This document shows positions 24,981 to 35,713 of a stretch of 64,000 nt of DNA, piece by piece. The first letter of the stretch is position 1, and each line of letters begins with the position of its first letter. A program made the position numbers and the translations under genes. The DNA is from Trichosphaerium sp. ATCC 40318 (Eukaryota; Discosea; Flabellinia; Trichosidae), in NCBI GenBank assembly GCA_038496445.1, contig JALMLS010000397.1, positions 328,590 to 392,589 on the forward strand, given 5' to 3'. Below the pieces are notes generated by a model. The model worked only from the letters and a program-made list of their open reading frames with translations. It ran no database searches and was not told the origin of the DNA.

Positions 24981-26456
24981 ATGGGTCAGCGTAAGCGTTA
25001 CATAAAGCCCCCAACAGTAAAATTGGGCAGAAACCCAGGTATTGGTACACGTACTTTTAACGTACCTCTGACATCTATACAAGCCATAACTGCTGCCTAT
25101 GGCGGTCAGAAGTTTAACGCAAAGCGAAAACTAGAACAAATGAAAACTTCAGGCAAAAAAGCCAAGGTACGCTTGCACTGTAATGAAAATGAATTCAAAC
25201 CGATTAAAAGATAAATTAAATCAAAACATAGTATGCAAGACGAGAAAATTCGCTCGTACGACGCTCAAGAGGTTTTAAAAGTTCTAACATTGTACGTGTG
25301 ACACCACATGACATTGACTTACAAACTATGTAGAGATCAAGGCTCAAAGTAGCTAGCCCACCTGCAAGGTATATCTAAGAACGCAATGTTGTTGACATTT
25401 TGACATGGTTGTTTAGACCTGCTTTATCTCGTTCCAACAGTGCAGAATTACAAAAGAAGATAGTGGAGTCATCGCCTACTAAAACAACTACTGGAACGAA
25501 GAGAGAAGCATCTGAGATGCGAAATGATACTAGAGAATCTAAACGGCGTAGGACAGCTACTCCAAAGAATTATGCAGGCACGTGGGCATTTGTCAATTGT
25601 TTTCAAATCTTTTTTTTTGTTACTATCATTGTGACCTCTTTGTAGAATTGGATGGTGCCGATAGCGATGACGAGTTCATGGATGAAGCAGATGAAGAAAA
25701 GGAAGAATTAGAAATGTCAGATATAGAGGTAACACAAAATAGTTTTGACTATCAAGTGCCGATTTACGTTGACATGTTCTTTTTTGTTAGAAAATTCTAC
25801 TGAAGAGATATAACCCAATCATTGAATCATACGAATATTTGATAAAATGGTAAGTAGGAATCAGTTCTAAAACTGAGCAGCTGTAACCAAACGACGTTTA
25901 TCTGCAGCGCTTCTTTCTATCACTTTATTGATATTGTTTAATTATGTTATAGGAAAGACTGTGGACCTGAGTATTCGTCGTACGTTCCAGAATCTGGCGT
26001 ACAAACCGGTTCCATGTTAGACGAATTCAATGATTTTTGGGATGAAAATGTAAAAATGGTGCGAGAGTCACAGCATGCTGAGCAACAACGATGACTTCTG
26101 TTTGTTTTGTTTTTTTGACATAAACTAATCAATGAAATAGAGACAAAGCCTAAAGGATGGTGATGATAAGTTTGTAGTAGGTCAAAAGATATATGTGCAG
26201 TATTCTACGTTCCCTTGGTGGCCTGCGGTACGAAAATCTAAAAAAAGGTATTGCGCTAACTTTTCAATAGCGTATAGCTCTAATTGACCCTAAAAAGGGG
26301 TGTCTAGTACTGTACTATTCAACGTACGACTATGTTTTTGTAGATAAGAGCCCGTCAAGTATGAAACTTTATTCAGAATACAAAGATACAGACCTTGGTT
26401 CAAAGGCTCCTGCAGAGGCCGAAGAACATGCGCGTGTTATGCGTGATGTAAAGTAA
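24981..26456 (+). CDS. PWWP-domain protein, likely chromatin-associated
   Basis: About eight exons, near 300 residues. The N-terminus is basic (MGQRKRYIKPPTVKLGRNPG); the middle is Ser/Lys-rich with a KRRR nuclear-localisation-like stretch and an acidic patch (SDDEFMDEADEEKEE). The C-terminal PWWP domain reads FVVGQKIYVQYSTFPWWPA, continuing RIALIDPKKGCLVLYYS in the last exon, with TAA at 26454-26456. PWWP domains bind nucleosomes through methylated histone lysine and DNA; a nuclear chromatin reader role is inferred from that. The intron at 25578-25645 needs a GC donor (GCACGT) to reach ELDGADSDDE in frame. Start at 24981 is the first ATG after the divergent promoter. Confidence 0.8.
25578..25645 (+). 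other. GC-AG intron in the PWWP gene
   Basis: The 68-bp intron starts G|GCACGTG and ends TTTGTAG. The GT four bases downstream gives a frame with a stop within a few codons. The GC donor restores GAA TTG GAT (ELD). The donor core GCACGTG is the same as in the questin-oxidase-like gene. Confidence 0.65.
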
Positions 26457-26764
26457 ATGCCGTTGACGGCAATGTTAATAATAAACCGCTATGTGCTAAA
26501 AAAAACTGTTATTTGTGCATCATCAGACTGTGGTATGCAAGGAGAATTAGCGGCATTACTTTGTAAAATGCATTTGTAGGTTGTTTGAAAATACGAAAAC
26601 AAGACAAAAAATTTGACATCTCGGAGAAAAACGCTGAATAACGCAGAAACTTTTTACCCAATAACTTGATAATATTGAGCACTAGTAATAGTGATCAATA
26701 CCACAGCAATCGTTAGTATCTACGAGTAGTAGAAGCAACAAAGGAGCGAATAATCACGCTAGTA

Positions 26765-28724
26765 ATGAAGCAACGCTCCGCTCCCTCGGGTTTGCATTTA
26801 CGCGTATCTGGAGTGCGTATAGCACGCTTGGAGTCAGTATTAACTGCTATTGTACAGGATTCTCTTTACCATCGTTCAAGAAGCCACTCTGAGGCCGTAC
26901 TTGTACCAGATAACGCACCCAAAACAGCGCGCTTGCACACGAAGAATTACGTCGAGATACTCGACTTTTTACTTTATTTCAGAGGTGGAGATAGCGGTAC
27001 GCTATAAGAAATACGTGAACTTGTTCTCTGAGAAACTTTTAGACATTGACGTTGAGAATATTTTTCTCCTTACTTTCAGGTGTGATGTAACACCAGAAGA
27101 ACTACTTTTGATGCTTTTGACCAGGTTTCAGGTATGATCACGAATTTAACTGTAACTTTGCGTTCACTAAAGAATACAGGCCAATAATGATGCACATACA
27201 CGTTCCCCACGCCTAGAAGAAAAGAGAAGGTAATGAGGAAAAAAAAGAAACAATTCCCACTTCCTTTTCCTACTTTTCATGCGGAGAGTTTTTATCGGCT
27301 TAGCGTCCAAACAATCATATCTAACCATGTGTAGGATATGCCTTCTTATTATGAAATGGTGCAGTAGATATTACATTCACGACTTTATACCAAGACCTAA
27401 ACGCATGATTGGTACTCTACAAACGTTTTTAAACGCACCAGCATGGGATGAATGGGAGCAGTTATTTCCTTTACGGAAAGTACTAAAAAATGTACGCGAA
27501 AACGCCATTTCTAGTTATAATCCAAAGATTTACATCGCTCTTTCCTATTTCTAACTATTTTACGGAAATGAACAAAAAAAAAATTTCTCCCTTTGTGTTT
27601 TCGGCATCGTTGCTTTGATACTAAAACCATGCCATTGTACATTATATAAATTACACGTATTGATTACAGATAGTTTTAAGCTCGTACAATTTTTTAACAT
27701 AAAAATCATTCAAATGTGTGATTTTGCTTATTGTTTCTCTCGTATTTAGGCAAGTATTCAGTACTCTAATCAAATAGCACAGTGTCCATTTATTCACTAT
27801 GGAGGACTTGTAGTACCTACATCGCGTAGTTTAGGTGTTAGCAGCGTTATACCGTTGCAAACACTAAGAGCGTTTCATAACTATCAAGTTGATAAATTGA
27901 CAAGACAAATTACGTTAGTAGATGCTTCATTATTTAGATCTATAGCACCTTGTGAGTGGCTTCAAGTTAACCCTTGTGATACGCCACACCTTGGACAACT
28001 TGTAAATTGGTCAAATAACATAACTAGCTGGGTTGTAACGCAGGTACAGTAACAGACATAATTATGGAAAAAAAAAGTTTAACAAAAACATTTATTCTTT
28101 TTTGACATGTTTCTTCAATAACTCACGTCACATTTTTTGTAGATTGTATGCGAACCAGATCCTAAGCTACGTGCTATGACTATATCTAAGTTTATTGAAA
28201 TGGCAGAGTGTGCCGTGAAGATGGGTGCATATAGTACTCTTACAAATATAATGGGTGGATTATCAAATGCAGCTGTATTGCGTCTTGAAAAGAGTAATAA
28301 GATTACAAGATTCAAGAAAAAAAAGACAAAGTTGGAGCAACTTACAAAACCTAAATTTCTTACCTCTGTTGCTCTTTCAGAAACACATAGCTCTTTACTT
28401 ATGCCTGCAGGACATTCTATACGTACTTTTAGACTAGTATCAGAGTTTCATAATAATACTTATAAGTATAATGGAACAAAAATGATAAACTTTACAAAAC
28501 TTAATACACAATGGCAAGCAGCTCAACATATGGAGATGTTTAAGAAACTTGCTTGCTATCCTGGTCTTACAAGAGATACACGTATATGGGGTTATTTAAA
28601 GAACTTACCTGTATTATCTGAAGAGAGTATTTGGGATCAAGTTCTTAATGCAGCGAATAGGAAAAAGATTACTTCAAAAAAAAATAGTATTAAAAAAAGT
28701 AGAAGTAGTGTTATGCTTGCTTAG
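26765..28724 (+). CDS. Ras guanine nucleotide exchange factor (REM plus CDC25 domain)
   Basis: The catalytic half is clear. A REM/RasGEF_N piece reads DVENIFLLTFRCDVTPEELL. Then come ICLLIMKWCSRYYIHDFIP and the CDC25 region: RQITLVDASLFRSIAPCEWL, ISKFIEMAECAVKMGAYSTL, IMGGLSNAAVLRLEKS and KMINFTKL, ending SRSSVMLA with TAG at 28722-28724. Such proteins load GTP onto Ras-family GTPases at membranes. Final exons start near 27751 and 28142. The 5' part is uncertain: ATG 26765 with a 13-codon first exon and an intron to about 26858 fits the donor, branch and acceptor pattern. However, the junction near 27000 can be read spliced or unspliced, and only the unspliced frame gives a full REM helix (YKKYVNLFSEKLL). 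The protein is shorter than typical RasGEFs and I see no other domain. Confidence 0.75.
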
Positions 28725-28844
28725 CAAGAAGAACAAAACAAGAAAATAATGAATATAAAAATAAATCTAATGTACATATTAATAACATCGGTAAATTCTT
28801 GCAGTTATATTGCACGCGATTAACAATCAATTGCTAATTAAAGT

Positions 28845-28980
28845 GAGATTGGCAGCCTTTATCTTTTCCCTGCCAAAAGTTGTCTTTGACAATCTCGGTG
28901 GTTGAGGCCACCCCCTTTTGAATGCTGGCCAAGTCTATGCGCTCTGACTCTAAGACACCTAACCAATAGGATGGTCTTAA
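28845..28980. ncRNA. Candidate structured RNA between convergent genes
   Basis: This segment is visibly richer in G+C than its flanks and holds several perfect short hairpins. TTGGCAG (28849-28855) pairs with CTGCCAA (28870-28876). TTGTC (28880-28884) pairs with GACAA (28888-28892). GGTGG (28897-28901) pairs with CCACC (28908-28912). TAAGAC (28951-28956) pairs with GTCTTA (28974-28979), with an inner CCTA/TAGG. GAGATT (28845-28850) can also close on AATCTC (28891-28896). I recognise no known snRNA, snoRNA, SRP or tRNA signature, and the strand is unknown. It could equally be 3' UTR structure. Confidence 0.3.
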
Positions 28981-29099
28981 ACGTAGCCCGTAGACCTAAC
29001 AAACTAAAATTCATTCAGATAATGTTAAACCTTTTTTTTATTTGATAATTCTTGGTGAGTAATAATGTACAGTGCTGAGGTGTTTATGGATTAATTCAA

Positions 29100-31135
29100 T
29101 TACTTCCTACTATGAACATGCACTTTTATGCCTGTTTTCGATAGAGTTATAATCTTAGGGATAGGCTTAACTGTATGAGAAGGATCAAGAGAAAACTTGA
29201 ATCTTTGGAAGAGCATAATCAAAAGTGTCTTTGCTTCCATTAATGCCAATCCCTTTCCCAAGCATATTTGTGGCCCAGCGTGGAATGGAATGAATTGGTA
29301 AGGGTGTTTAAGTAAGTTAGGATCATCCCAACGTTCTTTAAAAGAAGAGTTAAAACAAGTCAATAAAGAGCTCTTAACGAACCTGGTAAGAATTCTAGAG
29401 GTTTATCCCACCATTTAGGATCTCGGTGAGTTAAGTAAGGACCCATACGAGCACGCATACCCTAATACTAGTTTAGGGGTTTTTTTTAATGAATTAATTA
29501 TCGTAAAATCTGTCAATTTTGACGGGATTGTACGGCTTTCAGTTTGATTCCAGAGGGCAATATGTCATCTTTTAATGCGAATCTACCATTTAACGGTACT
29601 GGTGGATATAATCTGAGGGTTTCTTGGACAATCTAAAGTCACAAGTGTCAGTAAAGAGGAGATTAGATAAATCTCACATTGTGAAGTTTATTCATGTTAG
29701 AGTATTCCTTCTCATCTGGTTCTTGTAAATCGGGAAACATGGTATCAATTTCTTTTAATAGTTCATCATAGCTCTTTGGATTATTGCAAAGCAAGTAAGT
29801 GAGCCAAGACATGAGTACAGCTGTTGTATCTAACAAGGTATTCGGTAAGTAAATGGCTAATTTACAAAGGACTTTGCGGTGGAACTCACCTCTGCCAGCT
29901 ATTAGAAAGTTCATGAATATGTCTCTCAAGTATTTATCTGAGTATGGGTCACCGTTATCATCGCGTAAGCACATGAAACGTGATAAAAGATCCTGATTAA
30001 TTCGTTAATTTTTTTGAAAAAAAAGAAAAAATATTGGACTGAAAACAAATTGCTTCCTTACTGTGCGCTTGAGTAACTCTTCACGTGGTAACTTTCTTCT
30101 TGAAGATATGAAAGAATACACTGTGTCTTCTATTGTTTTAATACATTGGTCAAAGTCTTTATCAGCAGAAGTGAACTATTACAAAGTAAGAACAAACCTG
30201 GTCTAGACCAAAAAAAAAAGAAGCAATGACAAAACGTACTCTTATAAAAGGGTTGCGGAATGATGCTGTAACAATCTCTTGTGTTTTGTCAAATGAAGTA
30301 GCAAACTCTGGCTTCTCCAGTAGAGCATTGAGCTCTTCACCAAAACCCAACTTTCCGAAAGTATCAAGGGTGTACCTAAAGTACAAATCTTGGATGTCTA
30401 TTGGTTCACCTGACTTGACATGTTCGTGCAACATGTCAATAACTACATGAGCATTCTCCTTAAATTGGGGCATCATATCACGAAGAACCAGCTTGTGGAA
30501 GAGCGGTCTAGCTGTTTTTCTACGGTTGCTTTGAGAGACTGCAAGGAAACAAAAAAACTGGCTTCTCAGAGCTCCGTGTACCTTTGTTCGCGCCAGTTTT
30601 CGCCCCAAGCGTTGAAAATACCACTTCCAAGCCATTTAAACCAATACTTGTTTTTGTTTAAGCCTGGTACAAAAACAGCTATGTAAGTACGCATAACATG
30701 TTAACGTTATGCTCCCTTACCTTCTCGCGTGTAGTTCTTGTTGTTAGTGTACAAAATATGCTTGTAATCTTCAGGATGTAAAAAGAATACACCGTCCGTA
30801 AACAAGTTAAATAGGTATATCTCAGAACCGTACTAAAAGTCGTTATTCAGGTTTGGTTTTTGTGTAGTGTGTAGTACGTCTTCTTGTAGGCCGGTGAGGT
30901 ACTTGAATGGGTCGTCACGGTTTTTGTACGCGTCATACATGATGCCAATAATTGGTAAACCGTTAGGCCCATTACAAGGCTTGTTTTGTAGACGTTGCTA
31001 TTTTATGGTTAAAGAGGTACGAGACGACTGTTTTTAAAAGCATAAAGCAAATCGTCTTACCCAATGTCTAGCATAAATCACTGTAGCAACTACAAGAGGA
31101 AGTGCTAGAGCTACAACAGCTACGAGAAGGTACAT
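29100..31135 (-). CDS. Cytochrome P450 monooxygenase
   Basis: About ten exons, near 510 residues, complete. The N-terminal membrane anchor is MYLLVAVVALALPLVVATVI (exon 31135-31061), followed by a Pro-rich hinge (GPNGLPIIG). Conserved P450 elements in order: helix C WREQR; I-helix AGRDTTA; K-helix ETLRLYPPVP (ExxR); the PLEFLPERW region; and the heme-binding loop FHAGPQICLGKG with the axial Cys. The stop is at 29102-29100. The SGIFNAWGENW region and overall spacing resemble CYP86/CYP704/CYP52-type fatty acid hydroxylases, but the substrate is inference. The protein should be ER-anchored and need a CPR partner, not seen here. It is convergent with the Ras GEF gene; its promoter lies in the 31136-32063 gap. 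Confidence 0.9.
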
Positions 31136-32063
31136 TGATGGCAGAGTTTAGAATATTCTGGTTTGTTAATTTGATGGACAAAAGGATAAACTAATGCCCG
31201 CGATTCACAAAGTGAATTCAGTCCGCTTTAGTCATACTAGCAATGTTCCAAACACGTCGAACTATATTCCGATTCGGTTCAGAGAAGAGCAATTTTTTTC
31301 GCTCTTAAAGTTGTTGGCTTTTTTTTTAATCACCAAGAGCTTTTTTTTCATCCAAACTACTCATATGTTAAAATGCATAGTTATATATACATAGAGTGGT
31401 TGAAAGCCCTATATTGAGTGAGTTTAAGATATCTGCATTTTAGCGCCTAGCATATTTTGACATAATTTTGTAGTTTGATCTGTTCGTCGCTTTAATACAA
31501 AAAAAAAGTCTCATACGTTGTGAGGATGTAAAGAAATGGTTTTAGGACAGTAATAAGGATATCATTGTGCCATTTTGTAGCACCACAAAAGCGAAAAAGA
31601 TTAAACCAAGACAGTTTTTTTCAAATACGAATTTTGCAATCTATCCGTTTGGAACATCGCTAGTACATACCTTTGTTGCAATATGCGAAGGATTCATGTT
31701 GGCGCAGGGAACCAAATTATTTGTGCATAAATCTCACTTTTTCTTTTCAGGGCGGCTACTACCTTCCATTAGAAGAAAACGCTAGCTGACACTCGTAAGA
31801 ACTCTCCTGGAATGCACTGTTTTCAAAACGGGAAGAGGAGCACAAGCGTGTGCATCACATGAAAACCTCCTGAAGTACACTTTTTCTAAACTCAAAGGTG
31901 AGTACCAGCGAACGCGTGACACTGGCTAGACGTCAAACTCGTCCTTCAAGCTAACGTTACTTCCTTTTTGATTAGTTATTTTGTGATAAGAAATCACTCA
32001 AACCACTTGTTAGTTTTACGGTGAAACAGTCAAAAAGTCTTCAGTACAAGAGATGTTTATTTA
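31136..32063. other. Intergenic, no supported gene
   Basis: It holds the upstream region of the P450 gene and the downstream region of the minus-strand surface protein. The plus-strand open frame 31567-31785 lacks motifs and contains a 3' splice-like TTTTCAG; I could not build a gene around it. The stretch is AT-rich with poly-T tracts. Confidence 0.4.
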
Positions 32064-34857
32064 TCAACTGTACTCAATATCAACTGGTGGTCTTGGTGGT
32101 CTTGGTGTTAATCCAAAGGATCTCACAGAATCTGTACGAGCAGCTTGCTTTGAAAGCTGTGAACGTGAGTTGACTGAGTGTACAGTAGACCTGCGTGAAT
32201 GACCTCCCCATCTTGCTGGATACACTCGTTCGCGCACATAAGGCAAAAAAGAAATGATAATACAGCCAACAATAGCTAATACAGCTACAACAACTGTCAC
32301 AATAACAATAATCGTAAGGGAGCTGTTTTTATAACAAGGCTTATCATCAACACTAAAGATAGCAACAATTGCACCTACGAGGAAAAAACCCGTTTAGCAA
32401 AGGGAAGGACTTACACTATATCACTCACCTCTCCGATCGTCTATTTGCGCAGATACACTTTCACAAGGGTCGTTACCAGTTTGAACTGAAATGGCATCAA
32501 AGGTGGCTACATTAAATAATCAATTGTAGTGCATTATCACGTTTTTCCTTACCATTAATGCAGCTCTCAAATGCTCTGTCATACTCGAACAAAACAGCTT
32601 CCTGCTTATTACTTACACTATTTGTGATAACAATCAAGCTACCATTAAAGCTAGCACACCCTTACCAGTATGTTAACAACTTATTTACGGAAAACATAAA
32701 AAGCAATAAAAAAAGTAGCGTACCAACGATGGATACCTCCGAGGAGGTATCAATTACTGTGTTACCATTCTGCTGTATATTACCTGATATTTGAACAGTA
32801 CCACTAAAAGTTATATTTTTTGTAACAAGTGTGCCATTAAACATCCAAGCTGAACCAACACATATAAATTCAGGTGTAGGTGGCTCACCAATGCACGCCA
32901 ACGTTGGCACGAGCGTAGTAGGTGTTATTGTAGGAAGTGTAGTTGTTGGTGCTAGCGTTGTAGGTGGTTGTGTTGTAGGTGACGCCGTTGTTGGTGCTAG
33001 CGTCGTAGGTGCCATTGTTGTAGGTGGTTGTGTTGTGGGCGCTAGTGTTGTAGGTGGTTGTGTTGTAGGTCGAGTAGGAGGGGGCAGTGTTGTAGGTGTG
33101 AAAGGCCTCTAATGCTACTATTAGTGGTAATCAGAGCTTAAGCACGTGCAGCTTGATAGGCTCCTACGTCAATTTCTGCTACATTTCGAGTTCTGCCATC
33201 TATCTTCAAGTTAGAAAAATACGCTTGTGGTTAAGTTAGAAGTGTAGTAGTTGTACCCAAATCAAAAAGTGGAACAGTAGTCGAGGCACCTATAGTACGA
33301 CACTTAGATGTTGGCGGAACGCAGGTAAAAAAATACCTGTAAAACCAAATACTTCTGTAGCTGCTGCTGTTAAATGATAATCACCGCCGGTGACATTAAG
33401 GAAAGCATTCGTATTCCCATCTAGAAATACATACGAAAGAGTTGAAACATCGTAAGAGTCTAATGATGAAAACTGGCTGCTTGCATCTAAAAAAAGAACA
33501 TTCACCCATGCACTGACATTAAGTGCGGATTCAAGATCTCCAACATCTATTATTTTCCATTAGTTAAACAATTTTGGTGGGTCAATCGCACCTTGCCCTA
33601 TTGTCAGTGATTGCCCAAAGAACCTCTCGCAATTGACCACTACAAACAGTTACCAAACATTTTACCCACCAACAAAGTATTTAAACTTGTTTCTTACCCT
33701 TGTCACAGTTGTACACAACTGCGTTTGTTACTGTGAGTATTGGTGCTACAAGATTCATTGGGTTAGCGCCTGTAAAACAAATAAATGCGACAACATTGTT
33801 AAAACTTAAAGTTGTTTCTGCAACAACAAGTTGTCAAATAAAACGCAAGTCTACGTACCCATTGGCTCTTTAGCGCACCTAAAACTATTAAAAATACGCA
33901 ACAGTCCAATTGTACGTACGCAAATGCTTCTAAACTTTGTGTTGTTCCTCCACCGAATATAACGTTTTCTAAAGCTAAAACTCCGGACTTGGCGCGTACA
34001 GTTGCTGATATCGCTTTAATTAGTACCCAGCTAAACAAGAATTGTCCGTACACTCATAGCTCCCGAAAATCTTGGCTCCACTTAGGAATAAATTGCCATC
34101 TTTTAATTCTATCGCTTTATCGTCCATCTGAGATACGCTAGTTAGCATGTTTCTCGAAGAAAAAATAAAACTTGCAACAATACTTACCACTAAATCTCTT
34201 CCGTATATTTCTAAGTTAGTGATAGTGACTGTTCCGAGTTCAATATTAATTGCACTATTCCAACATTATTTAAGAATTCTGCTTGTTTCTGCCGACGAGA
34301 AAAAAAACTTTAACTTGTCTAACCTCTCTATCACATCTGTATTCTCTTGATACATCACTATGTTGTTCATAGTAACTGTTCCTCCGCCTATCCGAGAGGT
34401 TAAACTACGAATTCATGATTTTCGCACTTTGTATTTTTATAGCCTCGCCACCATTCCCAACTAAGAAGGTTGTGTTTTCAACAAGAATTACGTCAGTATT
34501 TTGTAAATCAAGCTGCTGTATATTAATGTTTCGGAGAGTAAAGTTTTGGCAACTTTGAACACTAAGAGGCGGTTGCAAGTCCTTAAAGTACGGTTTAATA
34601 GCTGCGCAAACCAAATAACGTACATTGTTTGTTCCTTGCACCAGTAAAGAATTGCAATCCTCACCACTGAGCGATTCCGCTGTCATACTAGTAACAAGTA
34701 CACACCAAAAACCTGCCTGCAGTTTGTTAAAATCGCACGCAAACAAATATCCCACCTGTTTTGCCTCTGCTATAGTCGCATAGTTCCCAGGAACGTTAGT
34801 GCAACTCTGTGTTGCCGAAACCAACACCAGGAGGCACAGTGAGGTTATCAAACACAT
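32064..34857 (-). CDS. Single-pass surface protein: beta-helix-like ectodomain with Thr/Pro stalk
   Basis: Multi-exon minus-strand gene. The N-terminus is a signal peptide (MCLITSLCLLVLVSATQS, start 34857). The ectodomain consists of short beta-rich repeats with asparagine ladders, for example NFTLRNINIQQLDLQNTDVI and VENTTFLVGNGGEAIKI, which suggest a right-handed parallel beta-helix (pectin-lyase-like) fold. Near 32900-33100 there is a Thr/Pro stalk of APTT, SPTT and QPPTT units, likely heavily O-glycosylated. A transmembrane helix (VVVAVLAIVGCIIISFLPYV) precedes a short basic cytoplasmic tail ending PRPPVDIEYS at 32066-32064. A cell-surface adhesion or recognition role is plausible but not shown. 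Not all internal exon junctions were resolved. Signal peptide, stalk, TM and tail are clear. Confidence 0.65.
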
Positions 34858-35055
34858 TCTGGGGTCTCCGTAGGCTGCTTGAGGTGAAAAGAATGCACTT
34901 TGAGAATAACCTAAGTCACTAGCAGAAAACCGATTTTAGGCTTTTTATGGGAGTTTGCTATTTTGCTAAACGGCCAAGCTTGAACTGAGTTTTTGGGTTG
35001 TAGGAGTTGTTAAAGAACACATGACGCAACAAAGGTAAGTGGCATTTTACTAAAA

Positions 35056-35610
35056 CTACAACGCTGGAACTCCTTCAGCTCCTTTGAAAGGCCCAACGAT
35101 TTCATCTGTCACCCAGCCACCATAAAAACCACCTGGTTGTGGTCTTACGCGCTCGTCATCAATGTAGCATTCAAAGTGTGCTGGATAAAAGGAAATAAAT
35201 CCGGCAATTTGTTCAAAGCCTGGAAACGGTTCATCGTAGCTCCAGGCGCACTTGGTGCGTTGTGTGTCGCCTACAGAAACGTTCCAGTATGTAGCTACCC
35301 CTTTCCACTCACAAATTGAGTTGCCATCCACTTTTTGTAGGTATTTCTGATCAATATCACTTGGAGGTATATAAAACGTTGGAGGCCCTGCAGTTTCACA
35401 AACACGAACCGCGTTTGTCGTAGAAGCGATTGTTGCTTTGTTCAATACTACACGCACTTTGCGCTTGTCTACAGTGGCGCGGGGTGGCCTAGGATAATCG
35501 AAAACACTCTCTTGGCCAGGTTTTGGTTCAACAGCAAATGGAGGACGCTTTTGGCCGCGATATTCCCAGCTACTCCTAGACTGCTCCAGCCTTTTGTAGA
35601 GTGATTGCAT
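35056..35610 (-). CDS. DUF427 family protein, intronless
   Basis: An uninterrupted frame of 184 residues from ATG at 35610. The DUF427 signature is nearly complete: ETAGPPTFYIPPSDI, NSICEWKGVATYW, CAWSYDEPFPG, FISFYPAHFECYIDDERV and PQPGGFYGGWVTDEIVGPFK. The family is widespread in bacteria and fungi, often of unknown biochemical role; the fold is a small beta barrel. There is an N-terminal extension of about 50 residues with RPPRATVDKRKVRVVL. The gene has no intron while nearly all neighbours do, which suggests possible acquisition from bacteria or retroposition. It sits 103 bp downstream of the ABC1 kinase stop on the same strand. Confidence 0.85.
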   Translation of the reverse strand: MQSLYKRLEQSRSSWEYRGQKRPPFAVEPKPGQESVFDYPRPPRATVDKRKVRVVLNKATIASTTNAVRVCETAGPPTFYIPPSDIDQKYLQKVDGNSICEWKGVATYWNVSVGDTQRTKCAWSYDEPFPGFEQIAGFISFYPAHFECYIDDERVRPQPGGFYGGWVTDEIVGPFKGAEGVPAL

Positions 35611-35713
35611 TTGGTTTTCAGTTCAAGCAAAATTTCTCCGCAATTTAAGTTTGTGCCTCCTTAAAGTGTCATGACTTTGGCATTAAAAACAAGCTACCAG
35701 CGGTAGTTACGCG

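Noticed and set aside
28849-28960. tRNA gene in the hairpin-rich segment
   Set aside because: No cloverleaf with A and B box spacing on either strand; the GGTTGAGGCC and GGTTAGGTG pieces do not fit the internal promoter pattern.
32831-33112. Plus-strand VVGxxVVG-repeat frame
   Set aside because: Antisense of the APTT stalk repeat in the minus-strand surface protein.
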